Below, piece by piece: positions 9,659 through 18,278 of a stretch of 47,916 bases of DNA. Under the pieces are notes generated by a model. The model had not been told where the DNA came from and searched no databases. It worked only from the letters and a program-made list of their open reading frames with translations. The position numbers and the translations under genes are program-made. Positions within the stretch are counted from its first letter, which is position 1, and every line of letters starts with the position of its first letter. The stretch comes from Bacteroidales bacterium (GTDB taxonomy: Bacteria; Bacteroidota; Bacteroidia; Bacteroidales; UBA932), in contig JAFTYS010000088.1 in assembly GCA_017461285.1 (NCBI GenBank), forward strand, positions 1 to 47,916, in the 5' to 3' direction.

Positions 9659-9857
9659 CAGAAACTGTTTAAATTTTTCTACGAAAACATTATATGTTGA
9701 AACTGCTGTGTTCTCATCAATCTGTCATATGTCTTTTCGGCCTGTTTCTCCTGTTTTCATCGTCAGATAGCACCGCTATCCTCCTCATAAAACAGAAATA
9801 AACAGTCTCAAAAATACATCATGACATTTTTGATGATAAAAATTCAAACAGTTTCTC
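9659..9857. repeat. About 200-bp imperfect palindrome (possible MITE or structured RNA)
   Basis: The outer arms match in 18 of 20 bases when one is reverse-complemented: AGAAACTGTTTAAATTTTT at 9660-9678 against 9838-9857. Inside, TCATCAA/TGTCAT/ATGT blocks at 9713-9732 pair with 9812-9836, CTGTTT (9742-9747) with AAACAG (9800-9805), CTGTTTT (9751-9757) with AAAACAG (9789-9795), and GATAGC with GCTATC around a 3-base loop at 9772-9774. The inner pairs all share a centre near 9773; the left arm has an extra insert of about 35 bases. No ORF of note lies within. This occupies most of the 368-base gene-free gap between alaS and the PUL end. Confidence 0.65.
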
Positions 9858-9867
9858 ATAATTTATG

Positions 9868-9903
9868 AAAAAAGCCCGGTCACATCATCGATGTGCCGGA
9901 CTT
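9868..9903 (-). terminator. Intrinsic terminator at the end of the PUL operon
   Basis: Reading the minus strand, a hairpin with arms CCGGCACATC and GATGTGACCGG (one bulged base, 3-base loop, extended by AAG/CTT) is followed directly by six T. It begins 24 bases after the GH20 stop and is the first clear terminator seen after the start of the ROK1 gene about 24 kb upstream. Confidence 0.85.
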
Positions 9904-9926
9904 CCTTTCCCAGAGAGTTTCTTACA

Positions 9927-11558
9927 CTACTTGAAAATATGCTTCGCGTAATTGTAATCCAATATTTCATAGATTTCAGCCATTCCTTCCATGTTTCTGA
10001 GGAATCTGTCGTAGTCTTTGCCTGCAGGTTCGCACCACTGGATCTCGCTCAGTGCCGACAGTCTCGGAAGGAGCATGTATTCAAGGTGTGAATCTGTCGG
10101 AATGTACTCTGTCCAGAGGTTGGCCTGTATTCCGAGAATATGGCTCTTCTCCTCATCGGTCATTTCGTCAGTGAAAGGCTCGAACGAATATACCAATTCC
10201 ACAGGGACATAGCCGCCTATTCCGAGAGGCTCGTCAGCTGTGTCTTTCGACTGATAATAGTCGAAATAGAGATGTGTGTATGGCACCATGATGGCGTCAT
10301 GACCTAAGCGGACAGCTTCAAGACCGCCCTGGACACCTCTCCATGACATGACTGTAGCATTCGGAGCTACTTCGCCTTCAAGAATCTCGTCCCAGCCGAT
10401 GATCTTCTTGCCTTTGGTAGCAAGGAACTTCTCCATGCGGTCAGTCACATAGCTCTGAAGGTAATGTTCGGCAGTATGTTTCTCATCATCCTTGAGGCCG
10501 AGCTCGGCGATCTTGGCCTGGCAGTGAGGGCAGCTCTCCCAGCGTACCTTAGGGCACTCGTCGCCTCCTATGTGCACGTATTCTGACGGGAAGAGTTCTG
10601 CAACTTCGGCCAGGACGTCTTCAAGGAAGAGCATTGTGCTTTCCTTGCCGACACAGAGCACGTCGTCAGCTATACCCCAGTCTCCCCACACTTCGTAAGG
10701 TCCGCCGGTGCAGCCTAATTCAGGGAAGGTCGCCAGGGCGGCAAGCATATGGCCCGGAAGGTCTATCTCGGGGATTATCTCTATGCCCCTGGCTGCCGCA
10801 TATGCGATGATCTCCTTTACCTGGTCCTGGGTGAAGAAACATCCTTCACCATATCTGGTATGGTCATATTTCCTGCTGTTGCGGATGTGTCCTATGATGG
10901 TCTTGTTGCGTACTGCTCCGATTTCGGTAAGCTGAGGATACTTCTTGATTTCAAGCCTCCATCCCTGATCATCGGTGAGATGCCAGTGAAGGATATTGAG
11001 CTTGTGGATCGCCATGATGTCGATGTATCTCTTCACTTCATTCATGTCGAAGAAATGACGTGACACATCCATATGCATGCCCCTGTAACCGAAACGAGGC
11101 TTGTCCTGGATCTTCATGTATGGAAGTTCCCAATCCTCATCGGCTGCAGCCTGTGACGTATAGACTTCCTCAGGAAGCATCTGCTTCATGGTCTCGATGG
11201 CATAAAGGACTCCGTTGAGGCCCGATGCCTTCACGACCACCTTGTTGCCACATGCTTCGATAGAGTATTCTTCGCATGCAAGATTCCTGTCTGCCTTGAA
11301 TACGAACTGTGCCTTTGATGAGCCGCTTGCCTTTCCTGAAGCTGCAACAAGCTGGTTCTCAAATCCTTTGATTGCAGTCAATGCCATTTCACCGAGAGCC
11401 TCGTCTGCCTTGAATGCGGCTCCTGCAACTTCTGTTTCACCCTCATATACCTTGACAGAAGCAGGATGAGGTATGACGTTTACGGTCGTATCTATCACCT
11501 CCCCGCAGCATGACATAAGTACAAGGGACATAGCCAGTAACGATAGTGTCTTTTTCAT
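9927..11558 (-). CDS. GH20 beta-N-acetylhexosaminidase lipoprotein
   Basis: A 543-residue exo-enzyme that removes terminal beta-linked GlcNAc or GalNAc. A lipoprotein signal with lipobox VLMSC (Cys17) predicts membrane anchoring. A GH20 beta-sandwich domain (about 25-150) precedes the catalytic barrel beginning FGYRGMHMDVSRHFF. The catalytic pair is D333-E334 in HIGGDE, the family's substrate-assisted mechanism site; the ILHWHLTDDQGW motif near 189-200 is also typical. It is the last gene of the PUL, 12 bases after GH2, and is followed by a terminator. Its presence suggests a HexNAc-containing glycan as target; whether GlcNAc or GalNAc is preferred cannot be read from sequence. Confidence 0.92.
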   Translation of the reverse strand: MKKTLSLLAMSLVLMSCCGEVIDTTVNVIPHPASVKVYEGETEVAGAAFKADEALGEMALTAIKGFENQLVAASGKASGSSKAQFVFKADRNLACEEYSIEACGNKVVVKASGLNGVLYAIETMKQMLPEEVYTSQAAADEDWELPYMKIQDKPRFGYRGMHMDVSRHFFDMNEVKRYIDIMAIHKLNILHWHLTDDQGWRLEIKKYPQLTEIGAVRNKTIIGHIRNSRKYDHTRYGEGCFFTQDQVKEIIAYAAARGIEIIPEIDLPGHMLAALATFPELGCTGGPYEVWGDWGIADDVLCVGKESTMLFLEDVLAEVAELFPSEYVHIGGDECPKVRWESCPHCQAKIAELGLKDDEKHTAEHYLQSYVTDRMEKFLATKGKKIIGWDEILEGEVAPNATVMSWRGVQGGLEAVRLGHDAIMVPYTHLYFDYYQSKDTADEPLGIGGYVPVELVYSFEPFTDEMTDEEKSHILGIQANLWTEYIPTDSHLEYMLLPRLSALSEIQWCEPAGKDYDRFLRNMEGMAEIYEILDYNYAKHIFK

Positions 11559-11570
11559 GATATTGTTGAT

Positions 11571-14162
11571 TTATAGTGCTTTTGCAACAAGTGGAACATT
11601 CCATCCTGATACCTCGACATTGAGGCCTTCAGCTGCATGACCTTCCATGCGGCATGTGTATGTGCGTGTCTCTCCCGGCTTGAGGCTCACGAAGTTCTCA
11701 TCCCAGAATACAGGTGTCACAAGTTCGCCGTCAGCATTCTTGAGAGCCATTCTCACGAAGAATGCCACTACATCCGAGTCATTTGTGAGGGTTACTTTTA
11801 CTTCATCTCCGGCGGTTTTGACAGAAGCGGCTACACCGGCCTCCTTGAGAGAGTCAAGAGCCGAGTAGTCTGCATGCTGGAGAAGCTTGATCCTGATCCA
11901 GTTGTAGTTCGCCCAGTCGTGAACGTCCTCGACAGGGGAGAGGCAGTATGTGTTTGAGGCAACCTCTTTTCCGGACTTGTCCCTGAGGGTGAGGAACATG
12001 AATGACACAGTCTCGCATGAAGGCACTTCGAATAGCTTTACAGGAGAGTCTGAAGGCATTTCGACAGCCGAGCTGAATTCGCCGGTGAGCTTTCCGTCGA
12101 TGTCATATATTTCTGCGCATGCGGTATATCGGCAGTCATCCGCTCCGTCGTTTACGGCATAAACGTGTCTGTCGCCATAGTTATAGACGAGCTGCTGAAG
12201 TTCACATCCCTTCTTTACGGACCAGTAGCTCGCAGTCGGTACCAGATACCAGTCGTAAAGCTGCCAATAGACTGAAGGCCATGCCGAATTGAGCATCCAC
12301 TGGATGAGACCGGTGCTTCTCGGCCTGTTTACGCGGAAGGCCTCGAACATCGCTCTTGTTCCGTCATAGTCAAGATGATGAGCCTTGAGCAGGAAGTCGT
12401 CGAGATTGTCTGAAGAACCGTATCTCTTTTCAACAACCTCCTTGAGCACATCCAGAGAGTGCATCGCTTCTCCTGCGGTGGTGCAGTGGTAATCATATTC
12501 CTTTCCGAGAGGCCAGAGCTTGTCCGCAGGAATCATCCTGACGATCGACTCCTTCATAGGCATCTGTGCTCCGATTCCGGTCTCGGTATTGAATCCGAAT
12601 GCTCCGCCGGGAGCTTCCTTGCTGTACCAGTATGCAGGTGCTTCATAATCGTATGGTCCGACCATCTTCATTCCGGTCTTGCCGCTCAGTTCGCTTGTCA
12701 GCGCCTTTGCCGCACCTACGTACGGACGGTCATCGATCTCCGGCAGAATGTCAAGGTATCTCTGCTCGAGGGCCGGACGAGGGAGCATGTCGCTGCCTGA
12801 GTACCAGGCTATGATCGAAGGATGGTTCCTGAGCCATACAATCTGGTCGCGCCATGATTCTGCGATCATATCCATGTCATCCTCTTCCCTGATGCATCCG
12901 AACTGGTCGTTAGGAGTCCTTGAATATACCTCCCACTCCCAGAAACAGCTCCAGCCTACCAAGGCAAGCAGACCCTTCCTGTCGCAGAGGTCATATACAT
13001 TCTGTGATGTTCCCCAGACTTCTTCGAAACGTACAGTGTTGAGGTTCATGTCCTTGACATAGTCAAGTTCGATCTCGTTCCTCGAGTCGGGGTTGCGGAG
13101 GAATATGTCGTCAGTCCATCCCGCTCCCTTGATGAGAACCTTCCTGCCGTTGAGGATAAAGCCCCTGTGACCCTCATCCGTCATGTAGTCCTCTATCTGA
13201 CGGATACCGAAATCGACATGCTGCGAATCAGACTCCTTGCCGTCCGTGACAAATGCAACCTCCATCTCGCTCATCTCGGGATTTCCGAGGTCGTGGCTCC
13301 ACCAGAGGCGAGGATTCCTTACATGGAAGATACGTGAGTCCGAAGCATCGACCGTGACGATCTTCTCCTCTCCCGCAGCAAGAACCACAGGGTAGCCGAA
13401 TGTCTTGCCTTCATACTTATATTCGAGTACTCCTTCCACAGGAATGTCAGACATGTTCTTCAGTGTTGTTTCCACTGTGAGCCATGCTTCCTTGAGGGTC
13501 TTTGTGTTCACCTTGGACTTCACGGCGGTATTGGTCACCGACACTGCATCGCTGTAGCGGACCCATACAGGACGGAATATTCCCATGTTCTCATCTGCGG
13601 GACGCGGATTCCAGTCCACAAAGCCTATGTTGAAGTCTCCGTCCTCGGCACGGAACACCTCCACTGCAAGAATGTTGTTCTCTGCAATCAGGTCAGTCAC
13701 GTCATATCTGAAGATCCTGAACGGTCCCTTCATATGGTCGCGCGCAGCCACCTTTGTCCCGTTGAGCCACACTTCGGCACTGTAGCTGATGCCCTCGAAA
13801 TCCAGCATGATACGCTGGCCATCCTTCAGGGCAGGCATTTCGAATTCATTCACATACCACCATGAGGACTTGAAATCATCGCGGTCGATCACCTTGTCGT
13901 AGTTGGTGCCTGTGAATGCATCTGCGTAAAGCCCGTTCATCGTCAGGGTACCTAATACCGTGGATGGGACTGATGCATCATACCAGGATGTCCCGGAACA
14001 TGGCTTTCCCGAGGACAGGATGTCTCCTGTCTTGCCGATCACTTCGGATGACTGTATCTTCCATCCGTCGGTGATAGTGAAGTCATTGTCTTGCTTTTCA
14101 ACGCTACCCGAACATCCGATCGCCAGAAATGCGAGTGCAGCTGATATTGTCTTTAGGTTCAT
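11571..14162 (-). CDS. GH2 lipoprotein, exo-beta-D-glucosaminidase/mannosidase-like
   Basis: An 863-residue GH2 enzyme with lipobox AIGC (Cys17). A jelly-roll sugar-binding domain (about 30-200), an Ig-like domain (200-310), a TIM barrel (310-640) and C-terminal beta domains follow in the usual order. The best resemblance is to the CsxA-type exo-beta-glucosaminidases: VGWSCFWEWE, then D458 in WYSGSDMLP as acid/base (CsxA GSD) and E527 in FGFNTETG as nucleophile. Their spacing of 69 residues is close to CsxA (D469, E541). Typical beta-galactosidase motifs are not seen. A beta-mannosidase activity remains possible. It would cut non-reducing GlcN-type ends alongside GH20. It starts 14 bases after the propeller gene. 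Confidence 0.82.
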   Translation of the reverse strand: MNLKTISAALAFLAIGCSGSVEKQDNDFTITDGWKIQSSEVIGKTGDILSSGKPCSGTSWYDASVPSTVLGTLTMNGLYADAFTGTNYDKVIDRDDFKSSWWYVNEFEMPALKDGQRIMLDFEGISYSAEVWLNGTKVAARDHMKGPFRIFRYDVTDLIAENNILAVEVFRAEDGDFNIGFVDWNPRPADENMGIFRPVWVRYSDAVSVTNTAVKSKVNTKTLKEAWLTVETTLKNMSDIPVEGVLEYKYEGKTFGYPVVLAAGEEKIVTVDASDSRIFHVRNPRLWWSHDLGNPEMSEMEVAFVTDGKESDSQHVDFGIRQIEDYMTDEGHRGFILNGRKVLIKGAGWTDDIFLRNPDSRNEIELDYVKDMNLNTVRFEEVWGTSQNVYDLCDRKGLLALVGWSCFWEWEVYSRTPNDQFGCIREEDDMDMIAESWRDQIVWLRNHPSIIAWYSGSDMLPRPALEQRYLDILPEIDDRPYVGAAKALTSELSGKTGMKMVGPYDYEAPAYWYSKEAPGGAFGFNTETGIGAQMPMKESIVRMIPADKLWPLGKEYDYHCTTAGEAMHSLDVLKEVVEKRYGSSDNLDDFLLKAHHLDYDGTRAMFEAFRVNRPRSTGLIQWMLNSAWPSVYWQLYDWYLVPTASYWSVKKGCELQQLVYNYGDRHVYAVNDGADDCRYTACAEIYDIDGKLTGEFSSAVEMPSDSPVKLFEVPSCETVSFMFLTLRDKSGKEVASNTYCLSPVEDVHDWANYNWIRIKLLQHADYSALDSLKEAGVAASVKTAGDEVKVTLTNDSDVVAFFVRMALKNADGELVTPVFWDENFVSLKPGETRTYTCRMEGHAAEGLNVEVSGWNVPLVAKAL

Positions 14163-14176
14163 AGTTGGTTGATGTT

Positions 14177-15598
14177 TTATTTGGTTGTATCGATTACTGC
14201 AAAGAATTCACCTCGTTTGAGCAGTCTGTAGAGGTCACCGCCCGGATATTCGAACAGCAGATATTGCAATGTGGCCTCCTTGAAAGAATTGACGTGCCAG
14301 CTTCCGTAAGCATACACCCTGCCTTCACTGTCGGCCGACATCGCCATGATCATTCTTGCCGCGCGGCCGTCCTGGTCTATGACAGGTCCGTGGTCGGTGA
14401 TCACGCTGTGGTCTGCTCCTTCGGCAAGAGAGATGCTCCGCAGGTGCAGTTTCCTGTCCACATATGCCTCGCTGGCAGGGTCGATCTCCCTTTCGTCCTC
14501 CGAGAAAAGCTTCCTTTCGTCATCAAGATCCTCATACTGGATGAAATACAGACGGTCTCCTCCGACTGCTGTCTGGAAATAGTTGGAGCCTATGGCTGCA
14601 ACTTCCTCGAAAGCCTCTCCGGATTCTATATCCTTGGAAGGATCGAACAGCCACAGATGTTCGTCACCTCCGCCGAGCGCTCCCATCGTGAACCAGCATT
14701 TCTCCCTGCCCGGCAGAGGGGAGAGCCATGTCCATGATCTCTGTGTGTTGCTGAATTCATCGACAGGGGTGCCGTCTATCAGCCTTCCCTCAGGAAGAAC
14801 GTCGTAGTAAGTCTGTATCTGTCCGGTGGACGGTCTATAGACATAAAGGTTTCCGTTGTCGTTCTCGTAGGCGTAGTTCCTCTTCCACAGCGTGAACCAG
14901 ACGTTTCCTTCATGGTCAACATAGAACCAGAAAGATGCCGCCTTGCGTCCTTCCACCACTGTACCGAGATCCTCTTTTTCACCGGTCACCATGTCTATGC
15001 TGTAGAGGTGGCAGCCGTCGGATTCGTAGAGTTCCGTGAGGAAAGGAACGACGAACACATAGAGCTTCTTCCTTTCCGGATCGACCCCGATGGCTGAATA
15101 GATCGAATATCTCGGCTTAACTATGCCATAGTCTCGGAATCTTCCGGTCGCCATCTCATATCCGATGACATGGGCTCCTGTATAATTTCTTATTCCTTCA
15201 TCCCAATAGTTCGAAAGATGGGTGGTGAAATACAGCCATCCGTCACATTCCACGATAGGACTGTGGATCTTTCCCTGCTGGGACAAGGTGGATTCCTCTC
15301 CGCAGACAACAGTCATGTCTTCCGCTATCATGGTATGCTCGTATGTCCTCGGGTCGAACTTGTGGAAGCCGGCCCCGTGGCTTTTCGAATGGGTGGAAGA
15401 ACCGAAATAGCAGTTTCCGTCAGAAGCTACAGCGATGCCCTGCCACTGTCCGTCCCATTCCTTGCATATTTCGTTCATGGAAACCGAATAGACCTTATGG
15501 TCTTTCGGATTGTCTGTGCAGCATCCGGAATCCTTGCGGGGACCGCAGGCTCCAGATGCCAGGACTGCTGCGGCCATCATGATGGTCATGTATCTCAT
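14177..15598 (-). CDS. Predicted seven-bladed beta-propeller lipoprotein of unknown function
   Basis: A 473-residue lipoprotein (lipobox ASGAC near Cys18) I cannot assign to a family. Seven repeats of about 50 residues are visible, each with a strand of the type xLYF or VWF followed by a closing turn such as FDPRT, YEMATG, IDMVTG, YRPSTG or FDPSK; this fits a seven-bladed propeller. Several His residues sit in loops (STHSKSHGAGFHKF; GKIHSPIVECDGWLYFTTH). Some propeller polysaccharide lyases (PL22, PL24, PL25) use His/Tyr/Arg sites, so a lyase is one option, a carbohydrate-binding protein another. The ATG at 15598 overlaps the preceding gene's TGA (ATGA), which argues for translational coupling; an ATG at 15661 would overlap far more. 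Confidence 0.75.
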   Translation of the reverse strand: MRYMTIMMAAAVLASGACGPRKDSGCCTDNPKDHKVYSVSMNEICKEWDGQWQGIAVASDGNCYFGSSTHSKSHGAGFHKFDPRTYEHTMIAEDMTVVCGEESTLSQQGKIHSPIVECDGWLYFTTHLSNYWDEGIRNYTGAHVIGYEMATGRFRDYGIVKPRYSIYSAIGVDPERKKLYVFVVPFLTELYESDGCHLYSIDMVTGEKEDLGTVVEGRKAASFWFYVDHEGNVWFTLWKRNYAYENDNGNLYVYRPSTGQIQTYYDVLPEGRLIDGTPVDEFSNTQRSWTWLSPLPGREKCWFTMGALGGGDEHLWLFDPSKDIESGEAFEEVAAIGSNYFQTAVGGDRLYFIQYEDLDDERKLFSEDEREIDPASEAYVDRKLHLRSISLAEGADHSVITDHGPVIDQDGRAARMIMAMSADSEGRVYAYGSWHVNSFKEATLQYLLFEYPGGDLYRLLKRGEFFAVIDTTK

Positions 15599-18258
15599 TT
15601 CTGTCTTTCTGTAATAAGGTTTCTGTCTCTCAATTCCTTCAGTCCTTTCTCCCATGAGCATCCGTCAGCCCACATGTAATATGAGAAATATGATGTGGAA
15701 CCATGATAGAGCGGTACCCACGGCTGAAGTTCCACATAAGGGTAATGCGAGTCAGGATTAGTGTCCAGATTCATCCACATATGGAGGTAGAACGGGCGGT
15801 TTACAGGGTAGGCTCCCACGAAGGATATGTTCTCCTTTGTGTCATGACCGGCATTCCATCCTTCGCGCAGGTCCAGAATCTTTCCGTACATTCTATCAGG
15901 CTTCATCACATATTCTTCGTTGCCTCCGATTTCAGGGATGATGAACCTGTCTTCGGTTCCGTGATGTTCTCCTATGGAAAGAATAGGCTGCGGCCCCAGT
16001 ACATCCAGTTCCGGATTGACCATGTCCAAAGCGAATCTTATTCCGAGCAGAGGAGTGTCGCCGTAGAGGGAGAAAGTCTTTTCTATGACATTCCCGTAAT
16101 ACCTTCCTGTCATCTTCACTTCGGCATAGCTTCCTCCAGCCTTGACGATTTCGGCATCATATACCTTATGTGTCTCCACACTTGCCTGTCCCAGGAAATC
16201 CTCGAAGCCGCCGAACGGCCAGAATGCACGTTCTCTGAACGGCCTGTTCACATCGTAAGGCTTGTCAGGCCATAACTTGAAGAACACATTGTCATTCTTT
16301 GACTTCACTATGTATTCGATCACTCGGGCTCCGGTAGTCAGAAGAGTCACCTTGACCCTGCTGTTCTCCATTATGTATTCATTCACGCCGTCACCGTCTA
16401 TGTCCGTTTCCACGAGTGTCACTTCGCCGCTCTCCTCACCTGTTCCGAGCTGCGTATGTGCCGTCACTCCCATAGCTTCGTATGTGACGGTGTAGTCGCC
16501 CGGTGCTGCAGCCACTCTGAAGTCAAGCACCTTGCTGCTGCCCTTGCTTATATTCACGTTCCTTTCTTCATGAAATACGACTTCCGAAGGATCGTCCTTG
16601 TCAGCTACAGTGATCTTCAGGCCGATATTCTCATCATTCGTGAAGTTGTACAGAGATACAGGAATGTCTGTTCCCGAAGATGCTCCATAGAGAAGCTGGT
16701 GAACGGAAACTGCAGGAGGCATGTCCAGCTTGGCCATTATCGCCTTTGATTTCCCGTTCCAGTCGAACTTCACTCCGATCGCGTTCAATCTGCCCATGGC
16801 TTCGGCAGCAGGGTTCAGGTCGATGGTGATCTCCTTTGTCTCTCCGGCAGGTATGCGGATCGTGGAAGCATGGGTGCCGTTCAATGTCATGCTTTCGGAC
16901 ATGCTTAAAGAAAGCCTGCCTTCTATTCCGGTATCATAGAGGTTGGTAATGGATATGTGCAGTCTCGTTCCTTCCGTCCGTGCCTCAATATCAACCCTGT
17001 CCCCGTAATATTCTTCAAGACAGATCCTGTCCAACATCATCAGCTGCACTGCCTTGCGGAACATGTCGGATCCCATGACGATGCCGCCTTCAGCGATTGC
17101 TACGGCACGTCTGTCCATAATGGCATCCCACATGGCCTGACGGTCGAACGAGGTGCCTTCGGGAATGAACAGCACCATACTGTTGAGGGTTCCGCCAAGC
17201 ATGTTTCCTGTCGTTATCACGAACGGCTTGTCGCCGGTGTTGATCTGTTTCTCATGTCCGGCAGCAGCAAAGAATCCGTCGTAATCCTTGTCGTCGGTGT
17301 AGTCTCTTTCTCCCTTGTCAGGTCCGACTCTCTTGAACAGATATCCGTTCTTTTCCGCTCTGAGGTCGAGCCATGAGTTCCGGCCTCCCATGAGCTGACT
17401 CTGGAAACCTTCCCAGTCGTCCGCTCCGAAAAGAGGGGAGGCACCGAGATCCGTCACGACCGGAAGTCCTGTCTCTTTCACCCAGTCAGCTATCTTGCTT
17501 CCTGAATGTGTCTCATAGCTTCCGCTGAATACGAACCATGAGTTTCCCTCGTTCATTCCGGCTCCCATCACATCGACCGGTGTCCCAGGAGTACAGGTGA
17601 CGCTCTGGATGTTGGTTCCGGTGCCGAACCATCCTCTCTTCATTTCGTATTCGCCGGTCACCTTCTCTGCATACCCGAGGGCTTCCTTGAAAGTCTCGCG
17701 GTCATCCCTGCAGCCTATCACGGCAAACAAGGTCTTTTTCCTGTTCTTGAGCATGAATGCGTCCAATGTGTGGAAGTCATCTGCCTTTGTCTGGTAACTG
17801 CCTGTCAAGGAAGCGGCTGAAGGGGCCTTGCATGCCAGCTGCATGCCGGTTTCCGAATCCCTGTCGGCATATACGAGAACATTGTCGCATTTTCTGAATG
17901 CGGCCTTCAGTTCTGACTCCGTAGGATTGTCCAGCACCATATAAGGAGCCCCGGCAAGTCTGAAGAAGAATCCCTCCTGCATCTCAAGACCCGGAATGCC
18001 GAGCTTGTCCGCAAGATCTCTTCTGGACTGTGCGATGGTCTTGTCAAGGTCCGGAATATTTATCCTGTAGAGGTTGCCGTATCTGTAATGCTGTCTGTAA
18101 ATGTTCTGCCAATGGTTGGTGTAACCGTTGAATGCAAATTCATCGGCAATGGCTTTCCCGTCATCTTCTCCGGTAGCATTGAACCGGTCTGAGAAGGAGC
18201 AGGAAATGCAGCAGAGGGCGACAGAAAGCACAGTCGATATTAGATGTGACCTTTTCAT
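15595..18258 (-). CDS. Large lipoprotein of unknown function with C-terminal mutarotase-like beta-sandwich
   Basis: An 887-residue protein with a lipoprotein signal (CISC, Cys20-21 region). No catalytic family is recognised. Residues about 95-440 look alpha/beta, with YMVLDNPTESELKAAF and IADWVKETGLPVVTDLG; about 450-640 look like one or two Ig-like beta-sandwich domains; about 640-887 begin with a calcium-loop-like DIDGDGVNEY and resemble a galactose-mutarotase-type beta-sandwich (VKVTLLTTGARVIEYIVKS, AFWPFGGFEDF, SIGEHHGTEDRF), a fold found in many glycoside hydrolases and lyases. It lies between GH16 and the propeller gene, overlapping the latter by 4 bases. A new glycan-active enzyme or a large glycan-binding scaffold are both possible. 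Confidence 0.75.
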   Translation of the reverse strand: MKRSHLISTVLSVALCCISCSFSDRFNATGEDDGKAIADEFAFNGYTNHWQNIYRQHYRYGNLYRINIPDLDKTIAQSRRDLADKLGIPGLEMQEGFFFRLAGAPYMVLDNPTESELKAAFRKCDNVLVYADRDSETGMQLACKAPSAASLTGSYQTKADDFHTLDAFMLKNRKKTLFAVIGCRDDRETFKEALGYAEKVTGEYEMKRGWFGTGTNIQSVTCTPGTPVDVMGAGMNEGNSWFVFSGSYETHSGSKIADWVKETGLPVVTDLGASPLFGADDWEGFQSQLMGGRNSWLDLRAEKNGYLFKRVGPDKGERDYTDDKDYDGFFAAAGHEKQINTGDKPFVITTGNMLGGTLNSMVLFIPEGTSFDRQAMWDAIMDRRAVAIAEGGIVMGSDMFRKAVQLMMLDRICLEEYYGDRVDIEARTEGTRLHISITNLYDTGIEGRLSLSMSESMTLNGTHASTIRIPAGETKEITIDLNPAAEAMGRLNAIGVKFDWNGKSKAIMAKLDMPPAVSVHQLLYGASSGTDIPVSLYNFTNDENIGLKITVADKDDPSEVVFHEERNVNISKGSSKVLDFRVAAAPGDYTVTYEAMGVTAHTQLGTGEESGEVTLVETDIDGDGVNEYIMENSRVKVTLLTTGARVIEYIVKSKNDNVFFKLWPDKPYDVNRPFRERAFWPFGGFEDFLGQASVETHKVYDAEIVKAGGSYAEVKMTGRYYGNVIEKTFSLYGDTPLLGIRFALDMVNPELDVLGPQPILSIGEHHGTEDRFIIPEIGGNEEYVMKPDRMYGKILDLREGWNAGHDTKENISFVGAYPVNRPFYLHMWMNLDTNPDSHYPYVELQPWVPLYHGSTSYFSYYMWADGCSWEKGLKELRDRNLITERQK

Positions 18259-18278
18259 GGCTATGCGTCATCCGGTGG

